This document shows positions 26,598 through 35,751 of a DNA stretch of 64,000 nucleotides, one piece after another. Source of the DNA: Ancylobacter gelatini (GTDB lineage Bacteria; Pseudomonadota; Alphaproteobacteria; Rhizobiales; Xanthobacteraceae); the NCBI RefSeq assembly GCF_022601675.1, contig NZ_JAKVIL010000006.1, positions 62,001 through 126,000 on the forward strand, read 5' to 3'. Below the pieces are notes generated by a model. It was given only the letters and a program-made list of their open reading frames with translations. It was not told the DNA's origin and made no database searches. The stretch's first letter is position 1; each line of letters opens with the position of its first letter. A program made the position numbers and the translations under genes.

Positions 26598-27829
26598 GCG
26601 CGGGGCAGACACAAGCCGGGATCGTCATCATCGGTGGCGGGCAGGGCGGCTTTCAGCTCGCGGCATCGCTGCGCGAGGCGGGGTTCGAGGGGCGGGTGAC
26701 GCTGGTCGGCGAGGAGCCGGGCCTGCCCTATCAGCGCCCACCGCTCTCCAAGGCCTATATGAAGGGCGAGGCGGGAATAGAGCAGATCGAGCTGCGCCCC
26801 GCCGCCTTCTATGCCGACCATGCCATCGAGCTCGTGAACGCACGCGCCATTGGCATCGACCGCGCGGCGCGGACCGTGGAGCTTGAGGGCGGCGAGAGCC
26901 TGCCTTATGGCCATCTCGTGCTGGCCACCGGCGCGCGCAACCGGCCGCTCCCGGTGCCGGGCCGCGAGCTTGCCGGCGTGTTCTACCTGCGCAGCCGCGG
27001 GGACGCCGATTTGCTGAAGGCGCAGATGGGTGCGCCCCGGCGTATAGTGGTGGTGGGTGCCGGCTTCATCGGGCTGGAATTCGCGGCCGTGGCCCGTGCG
27101 CTCGGCCATGAGGTGACGGTGATCGAGGCGGCCGCCCGCCCGCTCGCCCGCGCGGTCTCAAAGGAGATGTCGGCCTTTTTCACGGCGGCCCATGAGGCGA
27201 TGGGAACGAAGCTGGTGCTCGGCGCCGGCGTGGTCGGGCTTCATGGCGACGGGCGCGTGACGGCCGTCGAGACGACCGATGGCACGCGTCACCCGGCGGA
27301 TTTCGTGCTGGTGGGCATCGGCGTGGTGCCCAATGTCGAGCTGGCGGCACAGGCCGGTCTCGACATTGCCAACGGCATTGCCGTCGACGCCCGCCTTGCG
27401 ACGAATGACCCGGCGATCTCCGCCTTTGGTGATGTCGTGTCCTATCCGAGCCGCTTCGCCGGCGCGATGGTGCGGCTGGAATCGGTGCAGAACGCGGTGG
27501 ATCAGGCGCGCACGCTGGCCCATCGGCTTGCCGGCAAGGCGGATGCCCCGTTCGAGGCGGTTCCGTGGTTCTGGAGCGATCAGGCCGATCTCAAATTGCA
27601 GATGGTCGGCCTTGCCGGGCCGGAGGATGTCGCGGTGCTGCGCGGCGATCCGGCGTCGCGCCGTTTCTCGGTGTTCCGTTTCCGAGAGGGCGTGCTGACC
27701 GCCATCGAAAGCGTGAACCGCCCCGCCGACCACATGCTCGGCCGCCGGCTCCTCGCCGGCACGCCGACGCTGACGCCGGAACAGGCGGGCGACGAGAGCT
27801 TCGAGCTGAAGACCCTGCTCGGGCGGTAA
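26594..27829 (+). CDS. Ferredoxin reductase-type FAD/NAD(P)H oxidoreductase
   Basis: The 411-residue flavoprotein belongs to the putidaredoxin/rhodocoxin reductase group. The FAD fold is IVIIGGGQGGFQLAASL, the active-site segment is LPYQRPPLSKAYM, the NADH fold is RIVVVGAGFIGLEFAAVA, and FAD is capped by SAFGDVVSYPS. The C-terminal domain contains PWFWSDQADLKLQMVGL, the family hallmark. It should reduce a [2Fe-2S] ferredoxin for a P450 or dioxygenase, but no such partner is encoded nearby. Its ATG overlaps the plsC stop, so it is in the same transcript. Confidence 0.88.
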   Translation: MSAGQTQAGIVIIGGGQGGFQLAASLREAGFEGRVTLVGEEPGLPYQRPPLSKAYMKGEAGIEQIELRPAAFYADHAIELVNARAIGIDRAARTVELEGGESLPYGHLVLATGARNRPLPVPGRELAGVFYLRSRGDADLLKAQMGAPRRIVVVGAGFIGLEFAAVARALGHEVTVIEAAARPLARAVSKEMSAFFTAAHEAMGTKLVLGAGVVGLHGDGRVTAVETTDGTRHPADFVLVGIGVVPNVELAAQAGLDIANGIAVDARLATNDPAISAFGDVVSYPSRFAGAMVRLESVQNAVDQARTLAHRLAGKADAPFEAVPWFWSDQADLKLQMVGLAGPEDVAVLRGDPASRRFSVFRFREGVLTAIESVNRPADHMLGRRLLAGTPTLTPEQAGDESFELKTLLGR

Positions 27830-27889
27830 GCGCCGCGACGACGTCGCGTATGCTACCATCGGAAAAACCACGCCCCTGCGGATGATCCG

Positions 27890-28804
27890 ATGGCCTTCTC
27901 GCTGCGCCAGCTCCAGTATTTCGTGGCCGTCGCCGAAAATGGATCGGTGTCCTCGGCCGCGCATGTGCTCTCGATCTCGCAATCCACCATCACCGAAGCC
28001 TTGCGCCAACTGGAGCTCGATCTCGGCTTCCGCCTGCTGGACCGCCATGCGCGCGGGGTCGATCTCACGCTCAAGGGCCATCATTTCCTTAGCCATGCCC
28101 GCAAGATACTGAGCGACGTCGCCGATGCGCGCCGCGCGTTCTCGCGGGCGGAGACGGCGGCGGTGACCGGGCGGCTCTCGGTCGGGGTGACGCCGCTGGT
28201 GGCGGGCTATGTCTATGCCGACCTCATCGCCCGCTTCCGCCGCGCCTTTCCCGGCGTGGTGGTGGAGGCGGTGGAGGATGCCGGAGACTATCTGGAGCAT
28301 CTGCTGATCGGCGGCGAACTCGATGTGGCGGTGATGGTGCTGCCACCCGGCCGGCATTCGCCGGCGCTGCAGACCGAGACGGTGGAAGCCTCGCCCTATC
28401 GCATCTGGATGCCGCTCGGCCATCCGGCGCTGACGGAGGAGCGGGTGAGCCTGCGCGATCTCGGCGCCGAGCCACATGTGCTGCTGACCATCGACGAAAT
28501 CGCGGAAGCCTCGGAAATATTGTGGCGTCAGCTCGGCATACGTCCGCCCGTGGCGTTCCGCACCCGTTCGGTGGAGGCGGTGCGCTCACTGGTGGCGACC
28601 GGGGCGGGCGTGGCGGTGCTGCCGGATATCACCTATCGCCCGTGGTCGCTGGAAGGCGACAAGATCGAGGCCCGGCCGCTGACCGAGGAACTGCCGGCGG
28701 TCGAGGTTGCGACCGCCTGGCGGCGCGGTTCGCCGCTCTCGCCGGCGGCCGCGGGCTTCGCTTCCATCGCCGCGACGCGGCACGTCGGGCGGACACGGGG
28801 CTAG
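27890..28804 (+). CDS. LysR-family transcriptional regulator
   Basis: The 304-residue regulator begins MAFSLRQLQYFVAVAENGSVSSAAHVLSISQ, a standard LysR winged helix. The effector-binding domain follows (GRLSVGVTPLVAGYVYADLI and SVEAVRSLVATGAGVAVLPD). It lies 135 bases upstream of the putrescine-type ABC transporter in the same direction, so it may regulate that operon, although LysR targets are more often divergent. The effector cannot be predicted. Confidence 0.88.
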   Translation: MAFSLRQLQYFVAVAENGSVSSAAHVLSISQSTITEALRQLELDLGFRLLDRHARGVDLTLKGHHFLSHARKILSDVADARRAFSRAETAAVTGRLSVGVTPLVAGYVYADLIARFRRAFPGVVVEAVEDAGDYLEHLLIGGELDVAVMVLPPGRHSPALQTETVEASPYRIWMPLGHPALTEERVSLRDLGAEPHVLLTIDEIAEASEILWRQLGIRPPVAFRTRSVEAVRSLVATGAGVAVLPDITYRPWSLEGDKIEARPLTEELPAVEVATAWRRGSPLSPAAAGFASIAATRHVGRTRG

Positions 28805-28939
28805 CGCGCATCTGCCTGGCTTTTACTCATCGAATTTTCCGATAGCTGCCGTCTTATCTTTGGTGTGGCGGAACGGCAGGTGCGGCGGCACACTCTTTCC
28901 CAAAGGGCGCACGGCGCCTGCAGAACAGAGGGAACCGAC

Positions 28940-30130
28940 ATGCTCACATCGATGACGTCTGCCCGGAAGTCCAGCCGTTATCTGCAATTGCCGGCGCTGG
29001 CCGCCTGCCTGTCGCTCGGCGTCCAGCCTGTGTTCGCCGCCGAGCTCACGGCCATCGGCCCTGGCGAGGGGCAGGTCGATATCGTGGCCTGGCCCGGCTA
29101 CATCGAGCGCGGCGAAACCGACAAGGCCTATGACTGGGTGACCGCCTTCGAGACGAAGACTGGCTGCAAGGTCAATGTGAAGACCGCCGGTACCTCGGAT
29201 GAGATGGTCGCGCTGATGAACGAGGGTGGCTTCGACCTCGTGACCGCCTCCGGCGACGCCTCGCTCCGCCTGATCGCCGGCAAGAAGGCGGCGCCGATCA
29301 ACGTCAAGCTGATCCCGAGCTGGGACAGCGTCGACAGCCGGCTGCAGGATTCGCCCTGGCACACGGTGAACGGCGTGCATTACGGCACCCCCTATCAGTG
29401 GGGCTCCAACGTGTTGATGTACAACACCGAGGCCTTCAAGGGCGAGACCCCCAAGAGCTGGAACGTCGTGTTCGAGGAGCAGACCCTCCCGGACGGCAAG
29501 TCCAACAAGGGCCGCATCCAGGCCTTTGACGGGCCGATCTACATCGCCGACGCCGCGCTCTATCTCATGGCGACCAAGCCCGAGCTGGGCATCAAGGATC
29601 CCTATGAGCTGACCGAGGCACAGTACAAGGCCGCGCTCGATTTGCTGCGCGGCCAGCGCAAGATCGTGCAGCGCTATTGGCATGACGCCATGATCCAGAT
29701 CGACGACTTCACCAATGAGGGCGTCGTCGCTTCCTCGTCCTGGCCGTTCCAGGTCAATCTGCTGGTCGGCGAGAAGAAGCCGATCGCCTCCACCATTCCC
29801 CAGGAGGGCGCCACCGGCTGGGCCGACACCACCATGATGCATGTCGACGCCGCCCATCCCAACTGCGCCTATATGTGGATGGAGCACTCGCTCAGCCCCA
29901 AGGTGCAGGGTGACCTCGCCGCGTGGTTCGGCTCGGTGCCGGCCGTTCCCGCCACCTGCAAGGGCAATGAACTGCTCGGCGACGAGGGCTGCAAGACCAA
30001 CGGCATGGAAGACTTCGAGAAGATCCACTTCTGGCGCACCCCGGTCGCCAAGTGCCCGACCCAGGCCGAGGGCTGCGTGCCCTACTACCGCTGGGTGTCC
30101 GACTACATCGCGGTGCTCGGCGGGCGCTGA
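28940..30130 (+). CDS. ydcS: ABC transporter substrate-binding protein, putrescine/spermidine type (YdcS-like)
   Basis: The 396-residue periplasmic protein starts with a long signal peptide (RYLQLPALAACLSLGVQPVFA). The mature part reads VDIVAWPGYIERGETDKAYDWV, then GTPYQWGSNVLMYNT and FDLVTASGDASLRLIAG, as in the PotD/YdcS group. C-terminal cysteines (PATCKGNEL, DEGCKTNG, AKCPTQAEGC) probably form disulfides. It precedes an ATPase, two permeases and an aldehyde dehydrogenase, the same set as E. coli ydcSTUVW, which imports putrescine and processes gamma-aminobutyraldehyde. ATG 28940 was chosen for the signal peptide and its GGGAACC Shine-Dalgarno. Confidence 0.9.
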   Translation: MLTSMTSARKSSRYLQLPALAACLSLGVQPVFAAELTAIGPGEGQVDIVAWPGYIERGETDKAYDWVTAFETKTGCKVNVKTAGTSDEMVALMNEGGFDLVTASGDASLRLIAGKKAAPINVKLIPSWDSVDSRLQDSPWHTVNGVHYGTPYQWGSNVLMYNTEAFKGETPKSWNVVFEEQTLPDGKSNKGRIQAFDGPIYIADAALYLMATKPELGIKDPYELTEAQYKAALDLLRGQRKIVQRYWHDAMIQIDDFTNEGVVASSSWPFQVNLLVGEKKPIASTIPQEGATGWADTTMMHVDAAHPNCAYMWMEHSLSPKVQGDLAAWFGSVPAVPATCKGNELLGDEGCKTNGMEDFEKIHFWRTPVAKCPTQAEGCVPYYRWVSDYIAVLGGR

Positions 30131-30154
30131 CATCCTCGCGAAGGCCTGCCGATT

Positions 30155-30181
30155 CTCCCTCTCCCCGACAGGGAGAGGGAG
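30155..30181. repeat. GC-rich palindrome between binding protein and ATPase genes
   Basis: A perfect 11-bp inverted repeat (CTCCCTCTCCC / GGGAGAGGGAG) with loop CGACA, 24 bases after the ydcS stop codon. Its position fits an mRNA-stabilising or partial attenuation element that keeps the binding protein more abundant than the rest of the transporter. It belongs to the same style of element as 11804-11826 and 32248-32283. Confidence 0.6.
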
Positions 30182-30225
30182 CTTCCCTCGCCCGTGCGAC
30201 GTCAATCTTGGGAACATCGACCAGT

Positions 30226-31266
30226 ATGCATGCGTCCCCGCCGCCGTCCGCCACAGCCGTCCGGTTTGCCGGAGTCGCGCGCCATTTCGGCCGGGTCCGG
30301 GCGGTGGACGGCGTGGACCTGTCCATCGCGCCGGGCGAGTTCTTCGCCATGCTCGGGCCCTCCGGCTCCGGCAAGACCACCTGCCTGCGGCTGATCGCTG
30401 GTTTCGAGCAGCCTGATGCCGGGCATATCGAGATCTTCGGCGAGACGGTGGAGGGCCTGCCGCCCTATCGCCGCGCGGTGAATACCGTGTTCCAAGACTA
30501 CGCGCTGTTTCCTCATCTTAGCGTCGGCGACAACGTGGCCTATGGACTTAAAGTTCGCGGCGTCGGGCGGGCCGAGCGCGAGAAGCTGGCGCGCGAGGCG
30601 CTGGCCATGGTCAAGCTCGCCGGTATGGAGACGCGGCGGCCCGCGCAGCTTTCCGGCGGCCAGCGCCAGCGGGTGGCGCTCGCCCGCGCGCTGGTGGTGC
30701 GGCCCAAGGTGCTGCTGCTGGACGAACCGCTGGGCGCGCTCGACCTGAAGCTGCGCGAGGAAATGCAGGCCGAGTTGAAGAGCCTGCAACGCGCGCTTGG
30801 CCTCACCTTCGTCTTTGTCACCCATGACCAAAGCGAAGCCCTGTCCATGGCCGACCGGGTCGCGGTGTTCAATGAGGGGCGGATCGCGCAGGTTGGGGCG
30901 CCCGAGGAGGTTTACGAGCGCCCCGCGACGGCCTTCGTCGCTCATTTTGTCGGCTCGGCCAATGTGCTCAGCCGCGAGCAGGCCGCGGCGCTGGGCGGGC
31001 GGGCGGTGGCGTCGAGCCTGCGGCCGGAAAGGATCGCCATCGGCGATTTCGGCGCGCCGATCGGCGAGGGCATCGCGCCGGTCGAGGCCAGGGTGATCGA
31101 TATTTCCTATCAGGGAGCGGTGCGGCGGGTGTCGGCGCTGTCGGATTTCGGCATGTCGGTAACCGTCAGCGTGCCGGCCGATGCGGGTGGGCGCCTGTCG
31201 CCGGGCGACGTGGTGCGGCTGCTTATTCCTCGCGCGGCACTCCAGCCGATGGAGGGGGAGGGATGA
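30226..31266 (+). CDS. ydcT: Polyamine-type ABC transporter ATP-binding protein (YdcT-like)
   Basis: The 346-residue ATPase has Walker A GPSGSGKTT at residues 44-52, signature LSGGQRQR, Walker B VLLLDEPLGALD, and a C-terminal TOBE domain (SLRPERIAIGDF and VEARVIDISYQGAVRR). These are features of the PotA/YdcT group. The start is ATG 30226; the frame upstream runs through the palindrome and is unlikely to be coding. It overlaps the first permease by four bases. It supplies energy to the transporter encoded by the following two genes. Confidence 0.92.
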   Translation: MHASPPPSATAVRFAGVARHFGRVRAVDGVDLSIAPGEFFAMLGPSGSGKTTCLRLIAGFEQPDAGHIEIFGETVEGLPPYRRAVNTVFQDYALFPHLSVGDNVAYGLKVRGVGRAEREKLAREALAMVKLAGMETRRPAQLSGGQRQRVALARALVVRPKVLLLDEPLGALDLKLREEMQAELKSLQRALGLTFVFVTHDQSEALSMADRVAVFNEGRIAQVGAPEEVYERPATAFVAHFVGSANVLSREQAAALGGRAVASSLRPERIAIGDFGAPIGEGIAPVEARVIDISYQGAVRRVSALSDFGMSVTVSVPADAGGRLSPGDVVRLLIPRAALQPMEGEG

Positions 31267-32210
31267 GCCTGGCAACGCTCGATCTGCCGGCCCGCCCCAT
31301 AGGTCTGCGCGGGCGATTGTCCGATCTTCTGGTGCGGCGCGGGGGCTTGCTCACGCTGCTCCTGCTGCTGCCGCCGCTGCTGTGGCTCGGGCTGGTCTAT
31401 CTCGGCAGCCTGTTCGTCTTCCTCGGCCAGTCGATCTTCTCGATCGACGAGTTCTCCGGCACCATCGTGCGCGAGCCGACCTTCGCGACGCTGATCGAAC
31501 TGTTCCGGCCGGCCAATTACGACATCGTGCTGCGCACCGTCGCCATCGCCACGGCGGTGACCGTGCTGTGCGCGATCATCGCGTTCCCGATCGCCTATTA
31601 CGCCGCGCGCCATGCCGGGCCGCGCGCCAAGGCCGCGTTCTATCTCGCGGTGATGATGCCGCTGTGGTCGAGCTATCTGGTCAAGGTCTATGGCTGGAAG
31701 CTGCTGCTGGCCAAGGAGGGCGCCATTGGCTGGTTCGCCGGCCGGCTCGGGCTCACCGGCGCGCTGGAGGCGTGGCTGGCCTTGCCGGTGGTGGGCGGGC
31801 CGTCGCTCTCGGTCAGCTATACCGGCATGGTGCTGACCTTCACCTATCTCTGGCTACCCTTCATGATCCTGCCCGTCCAGGCGGCGCTGGAGCGGGTGCC
31901 GGGCAGTCTTATCGAGGCGGCGGGCGATCTCGGCGCCTCGCCGGCCAAGGTGTTCCGCACGGTGATCCTGCCGCTGGCATTGCCCGGCGTGGTGGCGGGG
32001 GCGATCTTCACCTTCTCGCTGACGCTGGGCGATTACATCGTGCCGCAGATCATCGGCACCTCGGCGCTGGTGCTGGGGCAGGCGGTCTACACGCTGCAGG
32101 GCACGGCCGGGAATATCCCGCTGGCGGCGGCGTTCTCGCTGGTGCCGATCCTGGTGATGGCGGCGTTCCTCGCCATCGCCCGGCGGACGGGGGCGTTCGA
32201 TGCGATGTGA
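31263..32210 (+). CDS. ydcU: Polyamine-type ABC transporter permease 1 (YdcU-like)
   Basis: The 315-residue inner-membrane protein has six predicted membrane helices and the EAA loop (LIEAAGDLGASPAKVFRTVILPLALPG) that docks on the ATPase. A large periplasmic segment follows the first helix (SIFSIDEFSGTIVREP), as in PotB/YdcU proteins. ATG 31263 overlaps the ATPase stop codon. A short stretch with two hairpins separates it from the second permease. Confidence 0.92.
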   Translation: MSLATLDLPARPIGLRGRLSDLLVRRGGLLTLLLLLPPLLWLGLVYLGSLFVFLGQSIFSIDEFSGTIVREPTFATLIELFRPANYDIVLRTVAIATAVTVLCAIIAFPIAYYAARHAGPRAKAAFYLAVMMPLWSSYLVKVYGWKLLLAKEGAIGWFAGRLGLTGALEAWLALPVVGGPSLSVSYTGMVLTFTYLWLPFMILPVQAALERVPGSLIEAAGDLGASPAKVFRTVILPLALPGVVAGAIFTFSLTLGDYIVPQIIGTSALVLGQAVYTLQGTAGNIPLAAAFSLVPILVMAAFLAIARRTGAFDAM

Positions 32211-32247
32211 GGCACGCTTCGGCCGGAACGCCGCCGCTCTCTCTCCC

Positions 32248-32283
32248 GGACGCTGCGCGTCCGACTTCTCCCCCACGGGGAGA
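32248..32283. repeat. Double palindrome between the two permease genes
   Basis: Two adjacent hairpins: GGACGC-tgc-GCGTCC (32248-32262) and TCTCCCC-cac-GGGGAGA (32267-32283). This looks like a mosaic extragenic palindrome inside the transporter operon. The second hairpin shares its core with the element at 30155-30181. Confidence 0.55.
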
Positions 32284-32303
32284 GGTGAAGACGGAGGCGC
32301 CCG

Positions 32304-33104
32304 ATGACCCGCGCGTCTCTCCCCTTGAAGATCGCGGCGCTTGGTGGGCTGGCATTCCTGCACATCCCGCTGCTGTTCATCCTGCTCTACTGCTTCACCA
32401 CGGAAGAGCGCAGCTACGCCTTTCCCCCGCCCGGCTTCACGCTGAAATGGTTCGCGGTGGTGTGGAGCCGGGCGGATATCTGGGCGGCGATCGGGCTGTC
32501 GCTGAAGGTGGCCTTGGTGGCGACGCTGCTGGCGCTGGTGTTCGGCACGCTGGCGGCCGGCGCGTTGGCGCGGGCACGGTTCTTCGGGCGCGAGCCCATT
32601 TCGCTGCTGTTCGTGCTGCCGATCGCGCTGCCCGGTATCGTCACCGGCATCGCGCTGCGCCAGGCCTTCGGGCTGATGGAGATTCCCTTCTCGTTCTGGA
32701 CCATCGTGATCGGCCACGCCACCTTCTGCATCGTGGTGGTCTACAACAATGCGGTGGCCCGGCTGCGCCGGCTCTCGCCCTCGCTGATCGAGGCCTCGAT
32801 GGACCTCGGGGCGGACGCGTTCACCACCTTCCGGCTGGTGGTGCTGCCCAATGTCGGCACCGCGCTGCTGGCGGGCGGCATGCTCGCCTTCGCCCTGTCC
32901 TTCGACGAGGTGATCGTCACCACCTTCACCGCCGGCCAGCAATCCACGCTCCCGATCTGGATGCTGTCCGAGCTTATCCGTCCGCGCCAGCGGCCCGTCA
33001 CCAATGTGGTCGCCGTGCTCGTCATCATCGTCACCTTCCTGCCGATCCTCGCCGCTTACTACCTGACGCGCGAGGGCGAGGCGGTGGCCGGCTCAGGCAA
33101 ATAG
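32304..33104 (+). CDS. ydcV: Polyamine-type ABC transporter permease 2 (YdcV-like)
   Basis: The 266-residue inner-membrane protein has six predicted helices. It starts with a membrane anchor ([23 protein letters not shown]) and has the EAA loop [25 protein letters not shown]. The pattern matches PotC/YdcV. An AGGTGAAG stretch and GGAGG lie upstream of ATG 32304. It pairs with the preceding permease to form the channel. The aldehyde dehydrogenase gene starts 12 bases after its stop. Confidence 0.92.
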   Translation: MTRASLPLKIAALGGLAFLHIPLLFILLYCFTTEERSYAFPPPGFTLKWFAVVWSRADIWAAIGLSLKVALVATLLALVFGTLAAGALARARFFGREPISLLFVLPIALPGIVTGIALRQAFGLMEIPFSFWTIVIGHATFCIVVVYNNAVARLRRLSPSLIEASMDLGADAFTTFRLVVLPNVGTALLAGGMLAFALSFDEVIVTTFTAGQQSTLPIWMLSELIRPRQRPVTNVVAVLVIIVTFLPILAAYYLTREGEAVAGSGK

Positions 33105-33116
33105 GAGAAGCCCTCA

Positions 33117-34556
33117 ATGACCACGCTGTCCGACACGCAGATGCTGATCGGTTCGCAGTTCGTCTCCGGCACCGAGGCGGCCGAGACCGTGCTGAACCCG
33201 AAGACCGAGGAGACGCTGATCGAGCTGCCCGAGGCCTCCGCCGACCAGATCGACGCGGCGGTGAACGCGGCGGAGGCGGCCTTCGTCCACTGGTCGCGCA
33301 CCACTCCGGCCGAGCGCTCCTCGCTCCTGCTCAAGCTCGCCGACGCCATCGAGAAGGAGGCGGAAGGCTTCGCCACGCTGGAGGCGCTGAATTGCGGGAA
33401 ACCCCGCCATGCCGTGCTGAACGACGAGATGCCGGCCATCGTGGACTGCTTCCGCTTCTTCGCCGGCGCGGTGCGCACCCAGCACGGCATGGTGGCGGGC
33501 GAGTACCTGGCCGGCCACACCTCGATGATCCGCCGCGACCCGGTCGGCGTCGTCGCCTCGATCGCGCCGTGGAACTACCCGCTGATGATGGCGGCGTGGA
33601 AGCTCGCCCCGGCGCTGGCGGGCGGCAACACGGTGATCATCAAGCCTTCCGAGCAGACGCCGCTGACCATGCTCAAACTGGCCAAGCTGATCGCGGACAT
33701 CTTCCCCGAAGGCGTGGTGAACGTGGTGGTCGGGCGCGGCGAGAGCGTGGGCTCGACCCTCATCAACCACCCCAAGGTGTCGATGATCTCGCTGACCGGC
33801 GACATCGCCACCGGCAAGAAGGTGCTGGCGGCGGCGACCAAGACGGTGAAGCGCACCCATCTGGAACTCGGCGGCAAGGCGCCGGTCGTCGTGTTCGACG
33901 ATGCCGACATCGACGCGGTGGTCGAGGGGGTGAAGATCTTCGGCTATTACAATGCCGGGCAGGACTGCACCGCCGCCTGCCGCATCTACGCGCAGGACAA
34001 GGTGTATGAGAAGCTGGTGGCGGACCTCGCCTCGGCGGCCTCCAGCCTGCGCTTCAACCAGGCCGACGATGGCGACAACGACATCGGCCCGCTGATCTCG
34101 GCGCGGCAGAGGGCGCGCGTGGCCTCCTTCGTCGAGCGGGCGAGCGAGATCAACCACATCGAAATCGCCACCGGCGGCAAGGTCTCCGGCGGCAAGGGCT
34201 TCTTCTACGAGCCGACCGTGGTCGCCGGCGCGCTGCAATCCGACGAGATCGTGCGCCGCGAGGTGTTCGGCCCGGTGGTGTCGGTCACGCGCTTCTCCGA
34301 TGTCGATGAGGCGGTGAACTGGGCCAATGACAGCGATTACGGCCTCGCCTCCTCGGTGTGGACCAAGGATGTCGGGCGCGGCATGGCGACGGCGGCGCGC
34401 CTGCAATATGGCTGCACCTGGGTGAACTGTCATTTCATGCTGGTGAGCGAGATGCCCCATGGCGGGCTCAAGCAGTCCGGCTACGGCAAGGACCTCTCGG
34501 CCTATGCGCTGGAGGACTACACCGTGGTGCGCCACGTCATGATCAAGAACGGCTGA
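33117..34556 (+). CDS. patD: Aldehyde dehydrogenase, gamma-aminobutyraldehyde type
   Basis: The 479-residue NAD-dependent enzyme has catalytic Cys284 in [11 protein letters not shown] and general base Glu250 in LELGGKAP. The cofactor segments [13 protein letters not shown] and [21 protein letters not shown] are also present. Its place at the end of a ydcSTUV-type transporter operon matches YdcW/PatD, which oxidises 4-aminobutanal from putrescine to GABA. Betaine aldehyde dehydrogenase is the closest alternative. The ATG is preceded by AGGAGAAG. Together with the transporter it would turn external putrescine into GABA if a putrescine transaminase is encoded elsewhere. Confidence 0.88.
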   Translation: MTTLSDTQMLIGSQFVSGTEAAETVLNPKTEETLIELPEASADQIDAAVNAAEAAFVHWSRTTPAERSSLLLKLADAIEKEAEGFATLEALNCGKPRHAVLNDEMPAIVDCFRFFAGAVRTQHGMVAGEYLAGHTSMIRRDPVGVVASIAPWNYPLMMAAWKLAPALAGGNTVIIKPSEQTPLTMLKLAKLIADIFPEGVVNVVVGRGESVGSTLINHPKVSMISLTGDIATGKKVLAAATKTVKRTHLELGGKAPVVVFDDADIDAVVEGVKIFGYYNAGQDCTAACRIYAQDKVYEKLVADLASAASSLRFNQADDGDNDIGPLISARQRARVASFVERASEINHIEIATGGKVSGGKGFFYEPTVVAGALQSDEIVRREVFGPVVSVTRFSDVDEAVNWANDSDYGLASSVWTKDVGRGMATAARLQYGCTWVNCHFMLVSEMPHGGLKQSGYGKDLSAYALEDYTVVRHVMIKNG

Positions 34557-34654
34557 GCACGGCCCGCCGGCGCTGGATTTCGTCAGCCGGCAAAAGGTAG
34601 GATGGCGCGTCGCGGCGGGGATCGCGGCGCGCCATTGTGCTGTCGGGGGTGCCG

Positions 34655-35599
34655 ATGCCGTTCGTCCTGTCGAGGTTCCGGCGCCGCTGCGCCGGGCTGT
34701 TGCTGCTGGCATGTCTGGCATCGGGCGGCATCGCGCCGGCCGCCGCCGACCCGATCGACCCCACCCCCCGCACGGCCGTGCTCTGCGCCTTCGAGCCGGA
34801 ATGGCAGGCGCTGCGCGCCATCGCCACCGACATGGTGGAACAGGACTACAAGGGCGTGCCGATCATCACCGGCTCGATCGAGGGCAAGCCCGTGGTGCTG
34901 GCGATGACCGGCGTGAGCATGGTCAACGCCGCCATGACCACCCAGATGACGCTGGAGCGCTACAACGTCACCCGCATCGTGGTCTCCGGCATTGCGGGCG
35001 GGGTCGACCCCGCGCTCAATATCGGCGACATCGCGGTGCCCGATCGCTGGGGCCAGTATCTGGAAGCGATCTTCGCCCGCGAGAGCGATGAGGGCTTCAG
35101 CCTGCGGCCCGGCGCGGTCCAGGATTTTCCCAATTACGGCATGATTTTCCCGCGCGGGGTGCGCGTGTTCCGCGAGGGGCAGGCCACCAATCCGCGCCAG
35201 TTCTGGTTCGAGGTCGACCCGGCGCTGATGGCGGTGGCGCGCAAGGCGCTCGCGGAGAACCCGCCGGAGCTGGCGCACTGCACCGCCGACAATGTCTGCC
35301 TTACCCACCCGCCGCAGCTGCGCCTGGGCGGGCAGGGCGTCTCCGGCGCCGCTTTCGTCGACAATGCCGCGTTCCGCGCCTACACCTTCCGCAGCTTCAA
35401 GGCGCAGGTTCTGGACATGGAGAGCGCCGCCATCGCGCAGGTCGCCACCACCAATGGCGTGCCCTTCATCGTGTTCCGCGCGCTCTCGGACCTCGCCGGC
35501 GGCGGCAAGGGCGCCAATGAGATTCGCATCTTCGAGGGGCTGGCCTCCCATAATGCGGTCACCGTGATGCGCACCTTTCTCAGGGCGCTGCCGGAGTGA
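34655..35599 (+). CDS. Exported 5'-methylthioadenosine/SAH nucleosidase-like protein
   Basis: The 314-residue protein has a signal peptide (RFRRRCAGLLLLACLASGGIAPAAA). Its domain is of the PNP_UDP phosphorylase fold: AVLCAFEPEWQALRAI, VVSGIAGGVDPALNIGD and LDMESAAIAQVATTNGVPF with the catalytic region RALSDLAGG. This fits the MTAN/phosphorylase superfamily, but the exported location and a long insertion (residues about 150-215) are unlike housekeeping MtnN. It may cleave nucleosides in the periplasm for salvage. ATG 34655 was chosen over GTG 34637 for a better signal peptide. It follows the aldehyde dehydrogenase by 98 bases. Confidence 0.75.
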   Translation: MPFVLSRFRRRCAGLLLLACLASGGIAPAAADPIDPTPRTAVLCAFEPEWQALRAIATDMVEQDYKGVPIITGSIEGKPVVLAMTGVSMVNAAMTTQMTLERYNVTRIVVSGIAGGVDPALNIGDIAVPDRWGQYLEAIFARESDEGFSLRPGAVQDFPNYGMIFPRGVRVFREGQATNPRQFWFEVDPALMAVARKALAENPPELAHCTADNVCLTHPPQLRLGGQGVSGAAFVDNAAFRAYTFRSFKAQVLDMESAAIAQVATTNGVPFIVFRALSDLAGGGKGANEIRIFEGLASHNAVTVMRTFLRALPE

Positions 35600-35751
35600 G
35601 CCCGCCCTGTGCCATAATGGCCTGACCCGCGCTCTTGTGATGGCCGGAACAGCCGCATGACAAAGTTTTAAGTTGGAACTTGCTGCCGCATCTGCTGACT
35701 CACAGGCGAGCTATGCCATGTTTGCAGCGCAGCATTTGTTGAGGGAGTTGC

